64,000 bases of DNA from Riptortus pedestris (Eukaryota; Arthropoda; Insecta; Hemiptera; Alydidae), in contig CM032229.1 in NCBI GenBank assembly GCA_019009955.1, positions 7,546,001-7,610,000 on the forward strand, in the 5' to 3' direction. The notes below the pieces were generated by a model that was given only the letters and a program-made list of their open reading frames with translations, ran no database searches and was not told where the DNA came from. The position numbers were made by a program, and so were the translations under genes. The first letter of the stretch is position 1. Each line of letters opens with the position of its first letter. Positions 13,647-24,023 of this stretch are shown here, piece by piece.

Positions 13647-16600
13647 TGTTACCGCTCTAGCAGTCGCAATTTTTGTCTTATCGTTACCAAACTTGATATA
13701 TAATCGTTTTATACAAAAAGAAAGATCAAGTTCGTTAACGGCTGAAATTGGACAAGGGGGAAGGGGGGGGTTTAGAGGGGAAGGATTTCGAAAAATCTCC
13801 GTTATTATGCATCGGATCGAAAAATTGTATAAAACCAATCTTATTGCAAATGTAATGTTCTATAAATTTTGTTATGTACATTTTCACTATCTTGATTATT
13901 TACTGAAATATTTGCATTTTTTTAGTTTTCGGTCTTCAGTAAACCCCCACTCCTACTCATCTAATATTTTCAATATTCTATTATGTTATGAAGCACTTTA
14001 TTTGAAGCATAAATACCCTCATTGAACTTTTAAATTTTGAGATAAATCCAAATATGTGGTGCACGTGGGAAATCTGCTTAGTTAACGCAGCCCCTGCGTG
14101 ACGGACTTTTTGTGTTTTTACAGTAAGAGTAGATTTTGTAATTAAACTTCTTCAGTTCTCTATGTTCTGACTCACAAGTCTTGTCTCATGAATGACCTAA
14201 ATAATGGTTTTCATCAAATACTGTAGTATAAAGTGTAACTCAAAATGATAATGAAAATGATTTTATGCGTATATTGATCAACATGAAGGAAAAATCCATA
14301 AAATATTATAACAACAGCTTTAATATGTAATAATAATATGTTCAAATAATAAGAATATAATATATTTTTAGGATTACATGAGATAATAATTTGATGTGTT
14401 AGACAGAGGTTTTAGCAACTATTTACAGTTTTAGGTCCTCGATAAAGGCAAGATTTGACAATATTACTGTAGTTTTTTCATTAAATACATTTTGGCAAAT
14501 ATCCCTAGTAAAAAGTTTTCACCTTTTGGCTATAAACACTCTTCTATAAATAATAATACATTGAGTTTTTTTTTATTTGTTTTTTAGAGTTCTGTATGGA
14601 GGTTCAGAAGAAATAAAACTAAATATTTTAAGCAGTGACATCTCTAAGGCCTTCAATATTCCAAGTGGAAAACACCAATCAGATCAACAAGTAATTAAAC
14701 CAGCAACGTAAGAAAAATTTATATATTTCATCTCAATCTCTTTTGATGTCAATTTTTAACCTTTTAATAATTCACATAATACAAGTTAGCACAATTCTGT
14801 TCTATATGATATCCAGTTTAGTGTCACAATATTTTTGGTCTGTTTTGCTCTTTTAAATGTGTTGCATGATTACTAATGTTTTTCTTTCGATTCTTTAAAT
14901 ATGCTACAATAAATCAATGCTCAAAATATAGTATTAATAAGTCTAATTCACTGTGTTATCTTGTGAGTTCAGTTTCAAATCAATCAGGCTTGCTCAAAAA
15001 GTATTTGAAATGATATATATATAATGAACAACAATAGTGAAATATTATTTTAGTTATCTGGCTGTAGAAATGCACAGTGGAAGCAGAAAAATATCAATTC
15101 ACACAACCAAACCACTTACAAAGAAATTAAGGAGCAGACTTTCACCAATAATCAATGCTAATCAAAATTAAAGGAATGTAAATTTATTCAAAATTAAAAA
15201 ATATTAATAAATATCTTTGATCTTTAAATATCTAGGTAAATGGATAAGTTGGAATTTTGGAGAGAAAAGAGCAATGGGATTTAGGATACCAAAATGAAAA
15301 TAGCTTTTCAGTTAATTAAAAATACCTAAAATAAGAAGTCACTATCATGGAATTAAAAATTTAGAAATTATAGAACAGTTATAAAACCAGAAGGCCTATA
15401 TATGCAGCAGAAACAGGCAAATAATGATTTAGCATTAACAAATAATGGATCATGAGATAACTCAAAAAATAAATAAAGGAAGATATTAGGACCAAAATTA
15501 AAAATAATGGACAGCACTTGATTCAAAGTCAAACTTTATCAGAAAATGTAGACACTTTCAGATACTATTAAAAAAAAGAAGAAGAAGCTTTTACAGTTGC
15601 GTATTGAGAATGAATGAAAGTAGATTCACAAAATAAATATCTAATGTTTTCAAAAACAAAAAAACAAAGTTTAATTGGTTCAAACATGATCAACTTGGTC
15701 TAGATGAGTTACATTTCAGAGAATATAATTAAAAATACTGTACATTTAAGAAAGTTATTAAAAGATGAGAACATGAGATTTGAAGAAAAATGTAAAGCTA
15801 GAAGAGGAACGGTATTCATGGAATAAATACCATTTATAACGTTTTATAAAGGTATTTTGAAATGAAAAACTAACAGGCTCCAATGCTTGCACAATGATAT
15901 ATTATCGTTAAGCATTTTTCGCAAGTGTAGCAAACAAGGATATATCATCCTTTGCCATTAAAAGGGTTAAATACTTTATTATGTTATTTATTAATATCCA
16001 ACTTCAAAACACTGTATCAAAAAATAATATTTCAAATACTTTTTGCCTACTGCTGATCTGTAGTACTATCTCATGTGACCAACAAATGAAATCAACCTAC
16101 CAACTCTTTTCACCTAATAAAATGCCTGAAATCGCTTTAGGTTTTAATAAACACATCATAAACATAATATTGGCAAATGAATATCATATCAATATAGTTC
16201 TTATTAAACCTAGTGCCATTCTGAGCAGTCCAATTATACCATGCTTGCTTCCATTAGTAATATCTGTATTAATAAATTGTTTTAGCTTTGAATAATTATT
16301 CTTAATTATGTTCAGGTATTCTGTACGTGTGAATGATAAGTCTATAACTGACGTAACTTTAGAGCAAGGCGGTGTCTATGCAATTCTACTACAAGGGACT
16401 CCTGAAAGCTTGGTAAATGATCTTCAATAGAAAATATTTCTTATTAATAATTGTTGGATTTTGCTGAAACATAACTTTTTAATTACAGAAAGGTTCATTG
16501 TTGACTCTATCAGCTCCAAATACTGTCAGTATTCTTTGGCAAATACCGCAGTATTTTACAATCACCTTTGCTGAAATTATGTTTTCCATTACTGGTCTAG

Positions 16601-18686
16601 AATTTTCTTACAGTCAGGTGAGTATTCAATTGAAAGCACTATATTTATTATTAAGAATCTCTGCTGGTGTCCCATCTCTTTTAACAGATTTCCCTTAAGG
16701 AAAATCAGTTATTGAGATTGAACTCATGAAGTAATTTTCAAAAAATCTCTTCAAATGCCCTATGATCCTACCCAGGAGATGACAGAAATGGGGTTGTACA
16801 AGCTGTATATATACTTCCTATTTCAATAGCAAGGGTGACCAATAAAAACACCTTTCCCCACAAACTTTATTCATACTTACCCTATATGTTTCATGGCTTA
16901 CCTACCACCTCTTCAGGGGCCATTCCTTTCCATTAACATTAATTTTTTTAAAAAACCCAATGATAAATCATTGCTACATTAGCACATTAATAAGTGTGCA
17001 CTAATGAAATATATTCATTAAATTTAATTATATATTGCTCACTTACAGTTCTGTAGCACTTGTTCCCTCTTACATTCGTTGAAACGATCCTTCCTCAATG
17101 GGGAGGTCATTTAAACTGAGAATCCCAAAGCAGGTTAAGTCAACTGATTTAACCTTTGAGGGAACTTTCGAAAATTCAAAATATCTCAGTTATTATACAT
17201 CGGATGGAAAAATTATATAGGACCAATCTTATTCCAAATGTGAGATTCACTAAGTTTTGTCCTATAAACCTTTCTCTATCTCGAATATTACATGAGATTT
17301 TTGCACTTTTAAATGACACCCTTCAGTAAGCCCCTACTTTTAATCACCGCAATTTAAAACTAAGCAAGTATATGTCATGAAAAGCCTTATTCCAAACTTA
17401 AATACAAAATATTGCTTTCGTCAGGTCTTCACTAGAAGACATACATGTGATGATGTCATCAATAAAGACTTCTATTTCTTACCTTAAAAATGTTTACTCT
17501 ATATCATACTTAATGTTCAAACGTTTCTTTAACATTATGGAAACATTCTTGTTAAACATTTAATGCTCTACAATTGATTTTCTATACATTTTTCATAACT
17601 CAAATATTATTCATACTTTCTTGTTTTCGTCTTCAGTAAATCCCCACTTTCACTCATCTGATTTTAATTTAGAAATAGAGAATATATGTTGAGATGAGAT
17701 GAGTACTGTGTTATACCAGCATGTGGGAATCCTGCTTAGTTTATGCAGCCCTGCGTGGCAGACTTTTGAAATTAATGTGGCTAGATGTTTTCCTCACTTA
17801 TACTTCAGTTGTATCGTGTCGTTCATTAAACGTTTTGTGGTAAACTCACCATCAAACTTATAAAAAGTATCTCACGCAGCAGCTGTGTTAACTAAGCAGT
17901 TAGTTAGTTTGAAAGACTATTGATCTCCTCTCTGTATATATTTTTTATACCAAAGAGAAAATTCAGAGCATAGAAGTGGGGATTTACTGACAGCTTGAAA
18001 CAATAACATGCAAATAATTCATTTAATATTAAGCTACAAAAAAATGTACAATGACAATATTGGAGCAGGAATTTTGGGAATCCCCTCTCTGAACACCCAC
18101 CCCACTCCTGTTCTTGGTCCTATTGCAGCCATTACTGATTATGACACTAGTGTTGTCTGAAACAGTTAAATATTGATTATTGTAGAGATCAAATAATCAT
18201 TTTCGAGTATAGAAGTTAAGTCATAATTGATGATGCCATAACACAACGTATTTGCTTCTCTCAAAGAAAAAATCCAATAAGAATAATATTTGGTATTTAA
18301 GATTCAAATAAAGTGCTTCAGTATATAAAAGTTTATTGTTAATCTGGACTCAGGATTTGGGCTTTATTGTTAATATCACATGAGTAGGAGAGGGGATTTA
18401 CTGAAAGACAAAAACTTAAAAATGCATACAGCTCAGTTAATAATCAAGATAGTGAAAAAGTGTCTATAACAAATTTTACCGATAATTATATTGCCATTAG
18501 GTTGGTTCAATACACTTTTTCAATCTGGCTTATGAGAACAGAGGTATTTAGAATTTTCCCTTCTTAAATCCCCTCCCCCACTCCGATTTCAACCGTTAAC
18601 AAACATGATCAGCAGTTTTGCATAAAACGATTAAATATCAAGTTTGGTAACAATGAAACAAAAATTACGCACTCTAGTGTTTACAG

Positions 18687-18760
<74 letters not shown>

Positions 18761-21231
18761 AGTTTGTTAACAGTTGAATTCGGAGTGGGGGATTTAGAGG
18801 GAAAAATTCGATATATCTATGTTTTATATATATATAAACGTTTTGAGGTAAACTCACCATCAAACATAAAGAAAGTCTGCCATATTCCAGAAGTAGCTAT
18901 CTAAAAATCAATAAGTTTCCTGGGAATCTGAATTTAAAATCCTTATCACATTTCATTTTTAAAAGCACTTTGATGGATAAAACTTTTTCACTGAAAAATT
19001 ACAATCATTTGAAATTGGTATACAATGTGTTTCTACCTACTAAATAAATATGGAAGAGTTTGTTGTTTATCACTTACTTGATTTACTCATCAATAAGGAC
19101 AATTACAATTAAACTAATTAGTTTTAACTAAGTTAGCCATTTATGATATGAGTTGTAAATGAAGGCATTATTTAGTGTATAAATTAATCCAATCATAATA
19201 TTTCAAAGGAAAATCATTTTATTTGTAACCCATCAATAACAGGTAACACAGATTCTGATATAAAATGTGAATTGTATTAAGTATGTTTACCATATCATTA
19301 AATTTCTCTATTTTTGGGTGCCTTTATTTATTATTGGTAATTTTAATTAAATGTACTTGTAATTAGCTTAAAAATAAGTGCAAAATACAAATGAAATGAT
19401 GAAAATTTTACTTTTATTCCAGAGCCCCGAAAGCTTGAAATCTGTGATATCATCTCTTTGGTTGTTGACTGATGCGCTTGGAAATGTCATTATATTGATT
19501 ATTGAAGGGTTTGATCTCAATAATGCTGTAAGTACTGTCATTTTCAAGTATACATTTTTTTGTACATAGTTTTATACTCTTATTATCATAACATTAGGCT
19601 AACTTTACAAAATACAAAACTTGCTGCAAATCACAAAAACTATAAATAAATTATTTACATAACGGTATTTTTAAGTACACCTATTAAAAAAATCTACTCA
19701 AATGTTATGCCTCCTGAAAATGTGTTGTTTTTTTCTTACATAATTCTTAAATAAGGCAAAGCACATAATTTTAGCAGATTTCCCATTCAGGAAATCAACT
19801 ATTGAGAAAGTGAGGGCATGATTTTCAAAAAATGGAAATGAGGATATACACACACACATCATACATTCGCTGTACTAGTCACAGTTTTTGTTTGATCATT
19901 ACCAAACTCAATATTTCAGCGATTTATATAAAACTAAAATTACATAAAAAGAGTATAAAATTCATTAATGGCTGAAATCAGGCCAAGGTAAGGGGGCTTA
20001 GAGGGGAGGATGACCAAAATCTCACATTTTTTGAATCTGAACAAAAAATGTTATGACTAATCTTATTGCAAATTTAATTTGCTATAAATGTTGTTCTATG
20101 CATCTTTTCTGTATCACAAACATTGATCAAGATATTCGCATTCCTTAGAATTCAGTCTCAGCAAGCCCCCACAATCACTCGTGCGATTTTCATTTTGAGT
20201 AACTGAGTTTCTTAATATCTCATACCCAGCTGTTTTTTTTTAAATTCCTGTTTACACAGGCTTCTTATTACGGTAGGAATTGGGAATAGATGGTGAACTG
20301 CGACCATCAGTGCCATCGTATGTCAGCTGATGGGAAATCTGCTTACTTCACGCAACCCGTGTGTGACAAAATTTTCCTATATCTATACTCCTCTTATGTT
20401 TCACACATTTCTTCTGGATGAAATCAGCCTTTTACAGTTTGTAACCATTCATTAGAGAAATAATGAATGAAACTCTCTCTGGGGGGGAGGGCTGATATCA
20501 GACCAGTGGGAGTGGGGGATTTTGAAATATTTCCATTATTATATGTCATATCGAAAAATTTAATGTTCTATAAATGTTGTTATATAGATATTTTCTCTAT
20601 CTTCAACATTAACTGAGATAATGGCATATTTTAGCCTTCAGTTAACCTCACGTTTAGTCATCGCACTTTAAAAATAAGAGAACATATCATGAAACGTTTT
20701 ATTCCAAGCATAAATACCAAATATTTTTTGGTACCTTTACCGTTTCCAACGAACCTTTATTATGCGAGATACATGCAAATAGTTAGTGTGATGTCATCTA
20801 TTAAGATTTTATTGTCTGCCCACTTCTACTCATCTGTTTTTTTTTTTTGGGGGGGGGGGAGAAATAAAGAATATATGCCGAGATGATATCAGTAATGTGT
20901 CATTCCAACATGTGGGAAATCTGCTTAGTTTACGCAGCCCCTGCGTGACAGACTTTTTATAGATTAGTGTTGGGCCATTGGAGAATCATAAATTAAAATG
21001 TCTCTTCATCTGACCTTCAATCTAAATACAATATTTTGTCTTAATATTATCTTATTAATCTTTTTTTTTATTCTTATTTTCCAGATGGTCGAGATGTTCT
21101 TATATGCTGCTGTAATGTGTGTATTCATGTTGATTTTCACTGTTCTCGCGATAAGATACAAATATGAGACGCCATCAGAGGAGAAAGATCATAAACAGAC
21201 TGAGCCGGCAGAAGAACAGACTAGAATATAA
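1531..21231 (+). CDS. Proton-coupled oligopeptide transporter (SLC15/PTR2), last 11 exons
   Basis: Eleven exons join in frame with GT-AG borders into about 563 residues ending in a stop; the N-terminal ~100 residues lie upstream of the window. The family (PEPT1/PEPT2 in mammals, yin/opt1 in flies) takes up di- and tripeptides with protons across the plasma membrane. Visible family marks are GTGGIKPCVSSFGGDQF and FYFSINAGS (the PTR2 signature regions), FWALFEQQGSKWTFQATRMN, IQPDQMQTLNP, and GLEFSYSQ, whose glutamate is conserved in mammalian PEPTs. A long extracellular domain of about 180 residues sits between TM9 and TM10, as in animal PEPTs. The C-terminus is short and charged. Introns run from 76 bp to about 3.3 kb and are full of repeats. 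The gene is convergent with the GST gene downstream. Orthology to fly yin is inference; membership of SLC15 is secure. Confidence 0.95.
1853..2086 (+). mobile_element. tRNA-derived SINE copy
   Basis: It starts GGGGCTCAGGCTAGCTATGT and ends in the family tail (GACGTTAATAAATAATA). It shares the body TAGAAAA.GGTGGTAACCTGT with the better-preserved copy at 60231. The region equivalent to the B box is decayed. Confidence 0.7.
2122..2600. repeat. Host repeat split by the foldback insertion
   Basis: The sequence at 2122-2151 (GTGACAAGGGTCACCAATAA) and at 2508-2600 (CACAGCAGGTTTTATTCAAG, TTCGTAGCCTA, CCTCTTCAGGAGCC) is the same family as one arm of the hairpin at 45365-45660. Confidence 0.5.
2152..2507. 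mobile_element. Foldback element with a SINE fragment in its loop
   Basis: The left arm (about 2155-2245) and right arm (about 2341-2473) are inverted copies; both carry the segment with GGCTACGCTTCCACTGT and GGTCAACATCC. The loop (about 2250-2338) is a minus-strand piece of the SINE. The same AAAAAAATCCTT flanks both sides (2140-2151, 2508-2519), probably a target-site duplication. Confidence 0.6.
2620..3933. other. Intron, little seen
   Basis: No exon of the transporter and no recognised repeat. A 90-codon minus-strand frame at 3496-3768 has no recognisable motif and no supporting context. Confidence 0.4.
3934..4016 (+). CDS. Peptide transporter exon b
   Basis: The acceptor is TTCTAG and the donor GTAAGT. 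The phase matches the preceding exon. It encodes IFVCGSPMYKRLQPQGN, the conserved segment after TM6 (GS.MYK..PQGN in the family), and ends on a whole codon. Confidence 0.93.
5217..5345 (+). pseudogene. Relic of LINE 3' domain (DIAVPNYENIQ)
   Basis: The frame reads ADIDIAVPNYENIQSSYFKN, closely like the better copy at 9430 (GIAIPNDENIQKTYDEK). It is a short relic of the same retroelement tail domain inside an intron. Confidence 0.4.
5630..5794 (+). CDS. Peptide transporter exon c (cytosolic loop and TM7)
   Basis: The acceptor is TTTCAG and the donor GTTTGT. 55 codons, phase 0 at both ends. The basic loop VRSKEKKEHWLDYADHKY is followed by TM7 ending FWALFEQQ. The HWLD.A..KY pattern is typical of animal PEPTs. 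Confidence 0.95.
6249..6462 (+). mobile_element. tRNA-derived SINE copy, decayed
   Basis: It shows GAGCTCAGATTAGCTATGTG at the head, then the common body (GATGAACTCACCAAATA, CTAGAAAAGGTTGGCAAC) and tail (AAAGTAGACATAAATAAATA). Confidence 0.65.
6682..6930 (+). CDS. Peptide transporter exon d (TM8-TM9)
   Basis: The acceptor is TATTGTAG and the donor GTAATG. 83 codons, phase 0. It begins GSKWTFQATRMN, continues IQPDQMQTLNPVLVLIFIPL (TM8) and ends with TM9 (AFVISGLIEIKIQ). Confidence 0.95.
7000..8999. other. Intron, no recognised feature
   Basis: AT-rich with poly-T runs near 8630 and 8810. A 78-bp stretch around 8385-8520 is less AT-rich but shows no coding frame or repeat end that I recognise. 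Confidence 0.4.
9000..9209 (+). CDS. Peptide transporter exon e (start of extracellular domain)
   Basis: The acceptor is GTTATAG and the donor GTAAGT. 70 codons, phase 0. It encodes hydrophilic extracellular sequence starting NSIPTLPSSGESYLQLYNSL. This domain diverges fast in the family, so the call rests on phase, splice sites and position. Confidence 0.85.
9430..9717 (+). pseudogene. LINE C-terminal domain fragment (IDK..IIGIAIPND.NIQKTY)
   Basis: A 96-codon open frame reads MDILIIDKINMIANIIGIAI then PNDENIQKTYDEKLRKE. The pattern D..IID......I.IAIP.D.NI...Y.EK occurs downstream of reverse transcriptase in many animal non-LTR elements. The D, the ID and the K positions look like a PD-(D/E)XK fold, but that is inference. 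A second, more broken copy follows at about 9880-10000. It is not a host exon: it lacks splice sites and interrupts the transporter. Confidence 0.5.
10432..10481. repeat. (TA)n microsatellite
   Basis: About 25 TA units without a recognisable HINE flank on either side. Confidence 0.9.
11170..11282 (+). CDS. Peptide transporter exon f (extracellular domain)
   Basis: The acceptor is TTACAG and the donor GTCAGT. It starts in phase 0 and ends two bases into a codon (AG|A, Arg). It encodes VSSYLLVRGDDKQPSLF and onward to DTKLR. Confidence 0.85.
11575..12065 (-). mobile_element. HINE-like element, diverged, minus orientation, truncated
   Basis: Reverse-strand landmarks of the family: AAACCCCCACTATTCTAGG, CCGATTTCAGTCAATAAC, GGTAACAACATAATG, GAGCAGTAGCAGACAAAT, then (TA)n at 12020-12053. 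No end sequence remains. Confidence 0.5.
12301..12771. mobile_element. Solo LTR (471 bp) in the transporter intron
   Basis: It starts TGTTGCGAAAATTAAATGG and ends TAATAAGAACGTAACA; the short inverted ends TGTTGCG/CGTAACA match at six of seven bases. ATAT stands on both sides (12297-12300, 12772-12775), as expected for a 4-bp target duplication. The interior is rich in CAGTG(C)-type words and has AATAAA near 12664. No internal retrotransposon coding region lies next to it. The superfamily is not determined; Ty3-like is a guess from the 4-bp duplication. Confidence 0.65.
12821..13385 (+). mobile_element. HINE-like element, diverged (module A)
   Basis: The 5' end is decayed (TTAGAGTAAGACTTCCTTATGG, then GAAATCAGCTATAGAG). 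The interior has TAGCAGTTGCAATGTTTGTT and AGTAAACCCCCACTTCTGCT. The 3' end is TGGGAAATCTGCTTAGTGTA, but its terminal hairpin is lost. Confidence 0.65.
13442..14111 (+). mobile_element. HINE-like element, full length (module A)
   Basis: It begins TTAGCAGATTTCCCTTAAGG and ends CTGCTTAGTTAACGCAGCCC, CTGCGT and GACGGACTTTTT. A long (TA)n lies at 13570-13643. The interior carries GCTCTAGCAGTCGCAATTTT and CAGTAAACCCCCACTCCTAC. A 127-codon frame inside is chance, not a gene. Confidence 0.85.
14588..14707 (+). CDS. Peptide transporter exon g (extracellular domain)
   Basis: The acceptor is TTTTTAG and the donor GTAAGA. The first base completes the Arg codon of the previous exon. It encodes VLYGGSEEIKLNILSSDISK and ends AC, which 16316 (G) completes as Thr. 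A second possible acceptor at 15054 also gives Thr-Tyr (see separate entry). Confidence 0.85.
15054..15171 (+). CDS. Possible alternative terminal exon of the peptide transporter
   Basis: A TATTTTAG acceptor is followed by a frame in phase with the 14707 donor (AC|T TAT, again Thr-Tyr). It runs YLAVEMHSGSRKISIHTTK and on for 38 codons to TAA at 15169-15171. No donor lies before the stop, so use of this exon would truncate the transporter in its extracellular domain, with loss of TM10-12. It may equally be a decoy. The main model skips it because 14707 joins 16316 cleanly and gives the normal domain length. Confidence 0.25.
16316..16412 (+). CDS. Peptide transporter exon h (extracellular domain)
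   Basis: The acceptor is GTTCAG and the donor GTAAAT. The first base completes the Thr codon. It encodes YSVRVNDKSITDVTLEQGG, then VYAILLQGTPESL. The 'V.L.QGGVY' pattern is familiar from animal PEPT extracellular domains. Only a 76-bp intron separates it from the next exon. Confidence 0.9.
16489..16617 (+). CDS. Peptide transporter exon i (TM10)
   Basis: The acceptor is AATTACAG and the donor GTGAGT. 43 codons, phase 0. It encodes SILWQIPQYFTITFAEIMFS followed by ITGLEFSYSQ. The glutamate in GLEFSYSQ is highly conserved in the family. Confidence 0.96.
16682..17767 (+). mobile_element. HINE-like element with a nested repeat (module A)
   Basis: The 5' end is TTAACAGATTTCCCTTAAGG and the 3' end GCAGCCCTGCGTGGCAGACT. 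At about 16830-16930 it contains a piece of the CACCTCTTCAGGGG repeat also seen at 45365-45660. Confidence 0.7.
17868..18770 (-). mobile_element. HINE-like element, diverged, minus orientation
   Basis: Reverse-strand ends and landmarks: CTCACGCAGCAGCTGTGTTA, GGGGATTTACTGAAAG, CCGATTTCAACCGTTAAC, AAGTTTGGTAACAATGA, then (CA)n(TA)n at 18690-18758. A plus-strand scrap with TTTGTTAACAGTTGAATTCG follows to about 18840. Confidence 0.6.
19423..19527 (+). CDS. Peptide transporter exon j (TM11)
   Basis: The acceptor is TATTCCAG and the donor GTAAGT. 35 codons, phase 0. It encodes SPESLKSVISSLWLLTDALG, then NVIILIIEG, matching TM11 of PEPTs (AP..MKSVLQ..WLLT...GN). Confidence 0.96.
19772..20376 (+). 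mobile_element. HINE-like element, diverged (module A)
   Basis: It begins TAGCAGATTTCCCATTCAGG and ends GATGGGAAATCTGCTTACTT, then a decayed hairpin and ACAAAATTTT. It lies just after transporter exon j. Confidence 0.7.
20462..20958 (+). mobile_element. HINE-like element, 5' truncated
   Basis: It starts in the G-rich interior (AGACCAGTGGGAGTGGGG) and has the complete 3' end CTGCTTAGTTTACGCAGCCC, CTGCGTGACAGACTTTTT. It ends 127 bp before the last transporter exon. Confidence 0.75.
21085..21231 (+). CDS. Peptide transporter last exon (TM12 and C-terminal tail)
   Basis: The acceptor is TTTTCCAG. It encodes MVEMFLYAAVMCVFMLIFTV (TM12), then a charged cytosolic tail rich in Glu and Lys, ending TRI and stop at 21229-21231. 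Confidence 0.95.
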   Translation: MVEMFLYAAVMCVFMLIFTVLAIRYKYETPSEEKDHKQTEPAEEQTRI

Positions 21232-22080
21232 GAGAAAATTGAAATTAGGTGCTGGGGTTAAATCTTTTTCTTCCCAGGGAAGATGATGAATGTTAGGATT
21301 TAAAACCTTTTGCTCCAGTAAATGGAGCTGCCAAAAGAATGAGGCTAAGCTCTTATAGAGAACACTACACTAATAATTACTGGGGGAACTAGGGCATAAT
21401 TCATGTTAATATATGCCTGGCCACCATGGAAATGAATGCAATCTTTATAACACAAAAGTTAAAATAGGCCAGTTTTATTTTTCGAGTAAAATTAAGCCTA
21501 AACAAATTCAACACTATTTTTATTTTTATTTTATAAAAACAACTTTGAATCAAGACTTCTAGTTTTATCTTCTTTACTATGTGGTTGGAACCCCATTAAG
21601 TTATTTTATTGTAAATAGGGAAAAGATACGGCATGTTTTGAGAGACAGAAACCATTTCATTACAAATTAAACATGTACTTATTTTTATTTTAGTGTATAA
21701 ATAACTATAGGGGGGGGGATAAATTGTGCTGGTAGGATAACCTGAAACAAAACAGGGATAAGAAAAACAAATTAAGCTCTAAATTGTTTCCTGATTGTGT
21801 AAAAAACAATGTGATTTTTAAATGTAAATAGTTACTGTTTGATATAATTTATAACACTATGAGACAATGTAGGCTAAGTAATTAATATTAAGGTAAAATG
21901 CAAACTGTGATAACAGAAAAGTAAATCTAATTGTGAAAGTTTTTACTGCTGTATATAATTTATTTATAAATAAAGGAATTTTATAGAATTTTGTAGTTGG
22001 GTCATCCTTTTTTCTACAGGAAATTGCTGTAGGGGATCTTATATGCCCCACAACTCAGGTATCATTAATAATGATGATAC
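21232..22080 (+). other. Peptide transporter 3' UTR and flank
   Basis: AT-rich sequence without coding signs or repeats of the main families. An AATAAA at 21969-21974 is the best polyadenylation signal candidate, and ATTAAA near 21665 is an alternative. The transcript end is inferred, not shown. Confidence 0.4.
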
Positions 22081-22097
22081 ATCTTACATTTTGCTTT

Positions 22098-22778
22098 TAG
22101 CAGATTTCCCATTAGGGAAATCAGCAATTGAAGTTGTACTCGTCATGCGATTTTCGAAACATTTCTTCAAATGTCTCTACTTAAAATACTCTACTCTCTA
22201 ATTTTTGCTTGATCGTTACCTAACGTGATATTTAAAAGTTTCATGTTAATGGATTATTAACATATTCATTAGATAACAGTTAAAGATTAAGTTCGTTAAT
22301 GGAAGGGGGATTTATAGGAAGGATTTCAAACATTCAAAATATCTCCATTATTAAAGTTGGATCGAAAAAGTATATAGATCCAATCTTATTGCAAATGTAG
22401 ATAATGTTCTATGAATGTAATTTACGTTTTTTCATTATCTTGATTATTAACCGAGATATTTGCAGTTTTTAGCCTTCAGTGAACACTCACTTTTAGTCAT
22501 CGCACTTTAAAAATAAGGAAAAATATCACGAAACGTCTTATTCCAAGTATAAATACCAAATATTGTTGTCAGCAGACCTTTATTATAAGATATATGCAAA
22601 TAGTTAGTGTGATGACTTTATCAATTAAGATTTTATTGACCACTCACTTCTACTCATTGGATTTTTGTTTTCTTGGAAATAAGAGATATATGCTGAGATG
22701 AGATCAGTAGTGAGTCATTCCATCATCATCATGTGGGAAATCTGCTTAGTGTACGTAGCCCCAGCGTCACAGACTTTT
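22098..22778 (+). mobile_element. HINE-like element, full length (module A), no long microsatellite
   Basis: The ends are TAGCAGATTTCCCATTAGGG and TGGGAAATCTGCTTAGTGTA, GTAGCCCCAGCGTCACAGAC, TTTT. The interior carries CGCACTTTAAAAATAAGGAA, shared with the copy at 20462. Confidence 0.75.
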
Positions 22779-23089
22779 ATTAATGTAGGCGAGCGTTCTT
22801 GATTGTGTGACAAAAATTGTATTAAGCATTCGCTGTTAACCCTAGCTTTTTTTTTTGGCAAGAGGTTGTTTACATTTAGTTTGGGAAAGTTTGTTTTTCT
22901 CATTGCATACCAGGCAAGCTAACCTTTCATTTAGATTTCCAGGATGTGCAATGCAGATAATAAAATTGGTCATGTTGGTTTCCCTATGGATACGTTTATT
23001 ATCATTTCCATATATTTTGTTAAGTATTATGTTATTTTTCATATATTACAATCCATGATTTTTATGTAATGAGAGAAATTGATTTATTA
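22779..23089. other. Intergenic, no feature
   Basis: Unrecognised AT-rich sequence between HINE-like copies. Overlapping short frames on both strands lack any motif. Confidence 0.4.
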
Positions 23090-23225
23090 TAGCAGGCAGT
23101 TGACTCTTAGGCTCTTATTGAGATGGTACTCATGGTGTACTTTTCAAAACTTTTCTTCAAACGACCATCGATCCTACCTAAGAGATAACGAAAATGAAAT
23201 TTGTTCAAAATTTTATATATCTATT
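23090..23225 (+). mobile_element. HINE-like element, 5' fragment
   Basis: TAGCAGGCAGTTGACTCTTA is followed by GGTACTCATGGTGTACTTTT and CCATCGATCCTACCTAAGAG. It stops where the microsatellite would start. Confidence 0.55.
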
Positions 23226-23410
23226 CAGTTTGGGAATAAGTTTTAATAACTTTTCATGTAATCATAATCATAGTTTGACTATGACAATATTAAATGATTA
23301 TAATCAAAATATTTTCCATTTAGAGTGACAACCTTTATCATATAAGAATGCAATATATTCCTTGAGTAAAGAATTTTATTTCTTTTGAGGTGATCCAGTG
23401 ATTGAGCTAT

Positions 23411-23527
23411 TAGCAGATTTCCCTTAAGGGAAATAAGCTACTGAGGTCGTACTCACAATGCAATTTTCGAAAAATGTCTACAAATGTCCATCAATCCTAC
23501 CCAGATGACGAAAATGAGGTCTGTTCA

Positions 23528-23579
<52 letters not shown>

Positions 23580-24023
23580 GTTAACACTCTAGCAGTCGTA
23601 ATTTTGGTTTGATTGTTACTAAACCCGACATTTACTCGTTTACGTAAAAAGAAAGATCAAGTTCATTAATGGCTAAAATTGGACCAGTGGAAGGAAGGAT
23701 TTTTGAAAATTTGAAATATCTCCGTTACTATATGTTGAATCGGAAACTTGTATAGAACCAATCTTATTGCAAATTAAATTTACTATATAGTTATATACAT
23801 TTATTCTCTATCTTCAATATTAACCGAGATATTTGCATTTTTATTGAGTGTGAGTGGATAATGGAGGAGATGAGATCCGCACGTTCGGTTCTATTCGTAA
23901 GTTTCCACCAAAAGCTAGTTCAGCCATTTCCATAACTGTTAGGCTCTCATGAAATTTCTCAAATGTAAAACTTCACAAGGGAAATCTGCTTAGTTTATGC
24001 AGCCCCTGCGTGATGGACTTTTT
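23411..24023 (+). mobile_element. HINE-like element, full length (module C)
   Basis: The ends are TAGCAGATTTCCCTTAAGGG and AGCCCCTGCGTGATGGACTT. (TA)n at 23529-23577. Its 3' interior is the third version, with GAGATGAGATCCGCACGTTC and AGCTAGTTCAGCCATTTCC, as at 59660 and 60001. Confidence 0.8.

Noticed and set aside
13560..14025. Protein-coding frames of 92 and 127 codons
   Set aside because: Both run through the (TA)n tract and the non-coding HINE body; similar frames arise in other copies by chance.
18690..18760. Promoter TATA boxes in (TA)n tracts
   Set aside because: Such tracts occur as microsatellites inside the HINE family throughout the window and have no link to gene starts.
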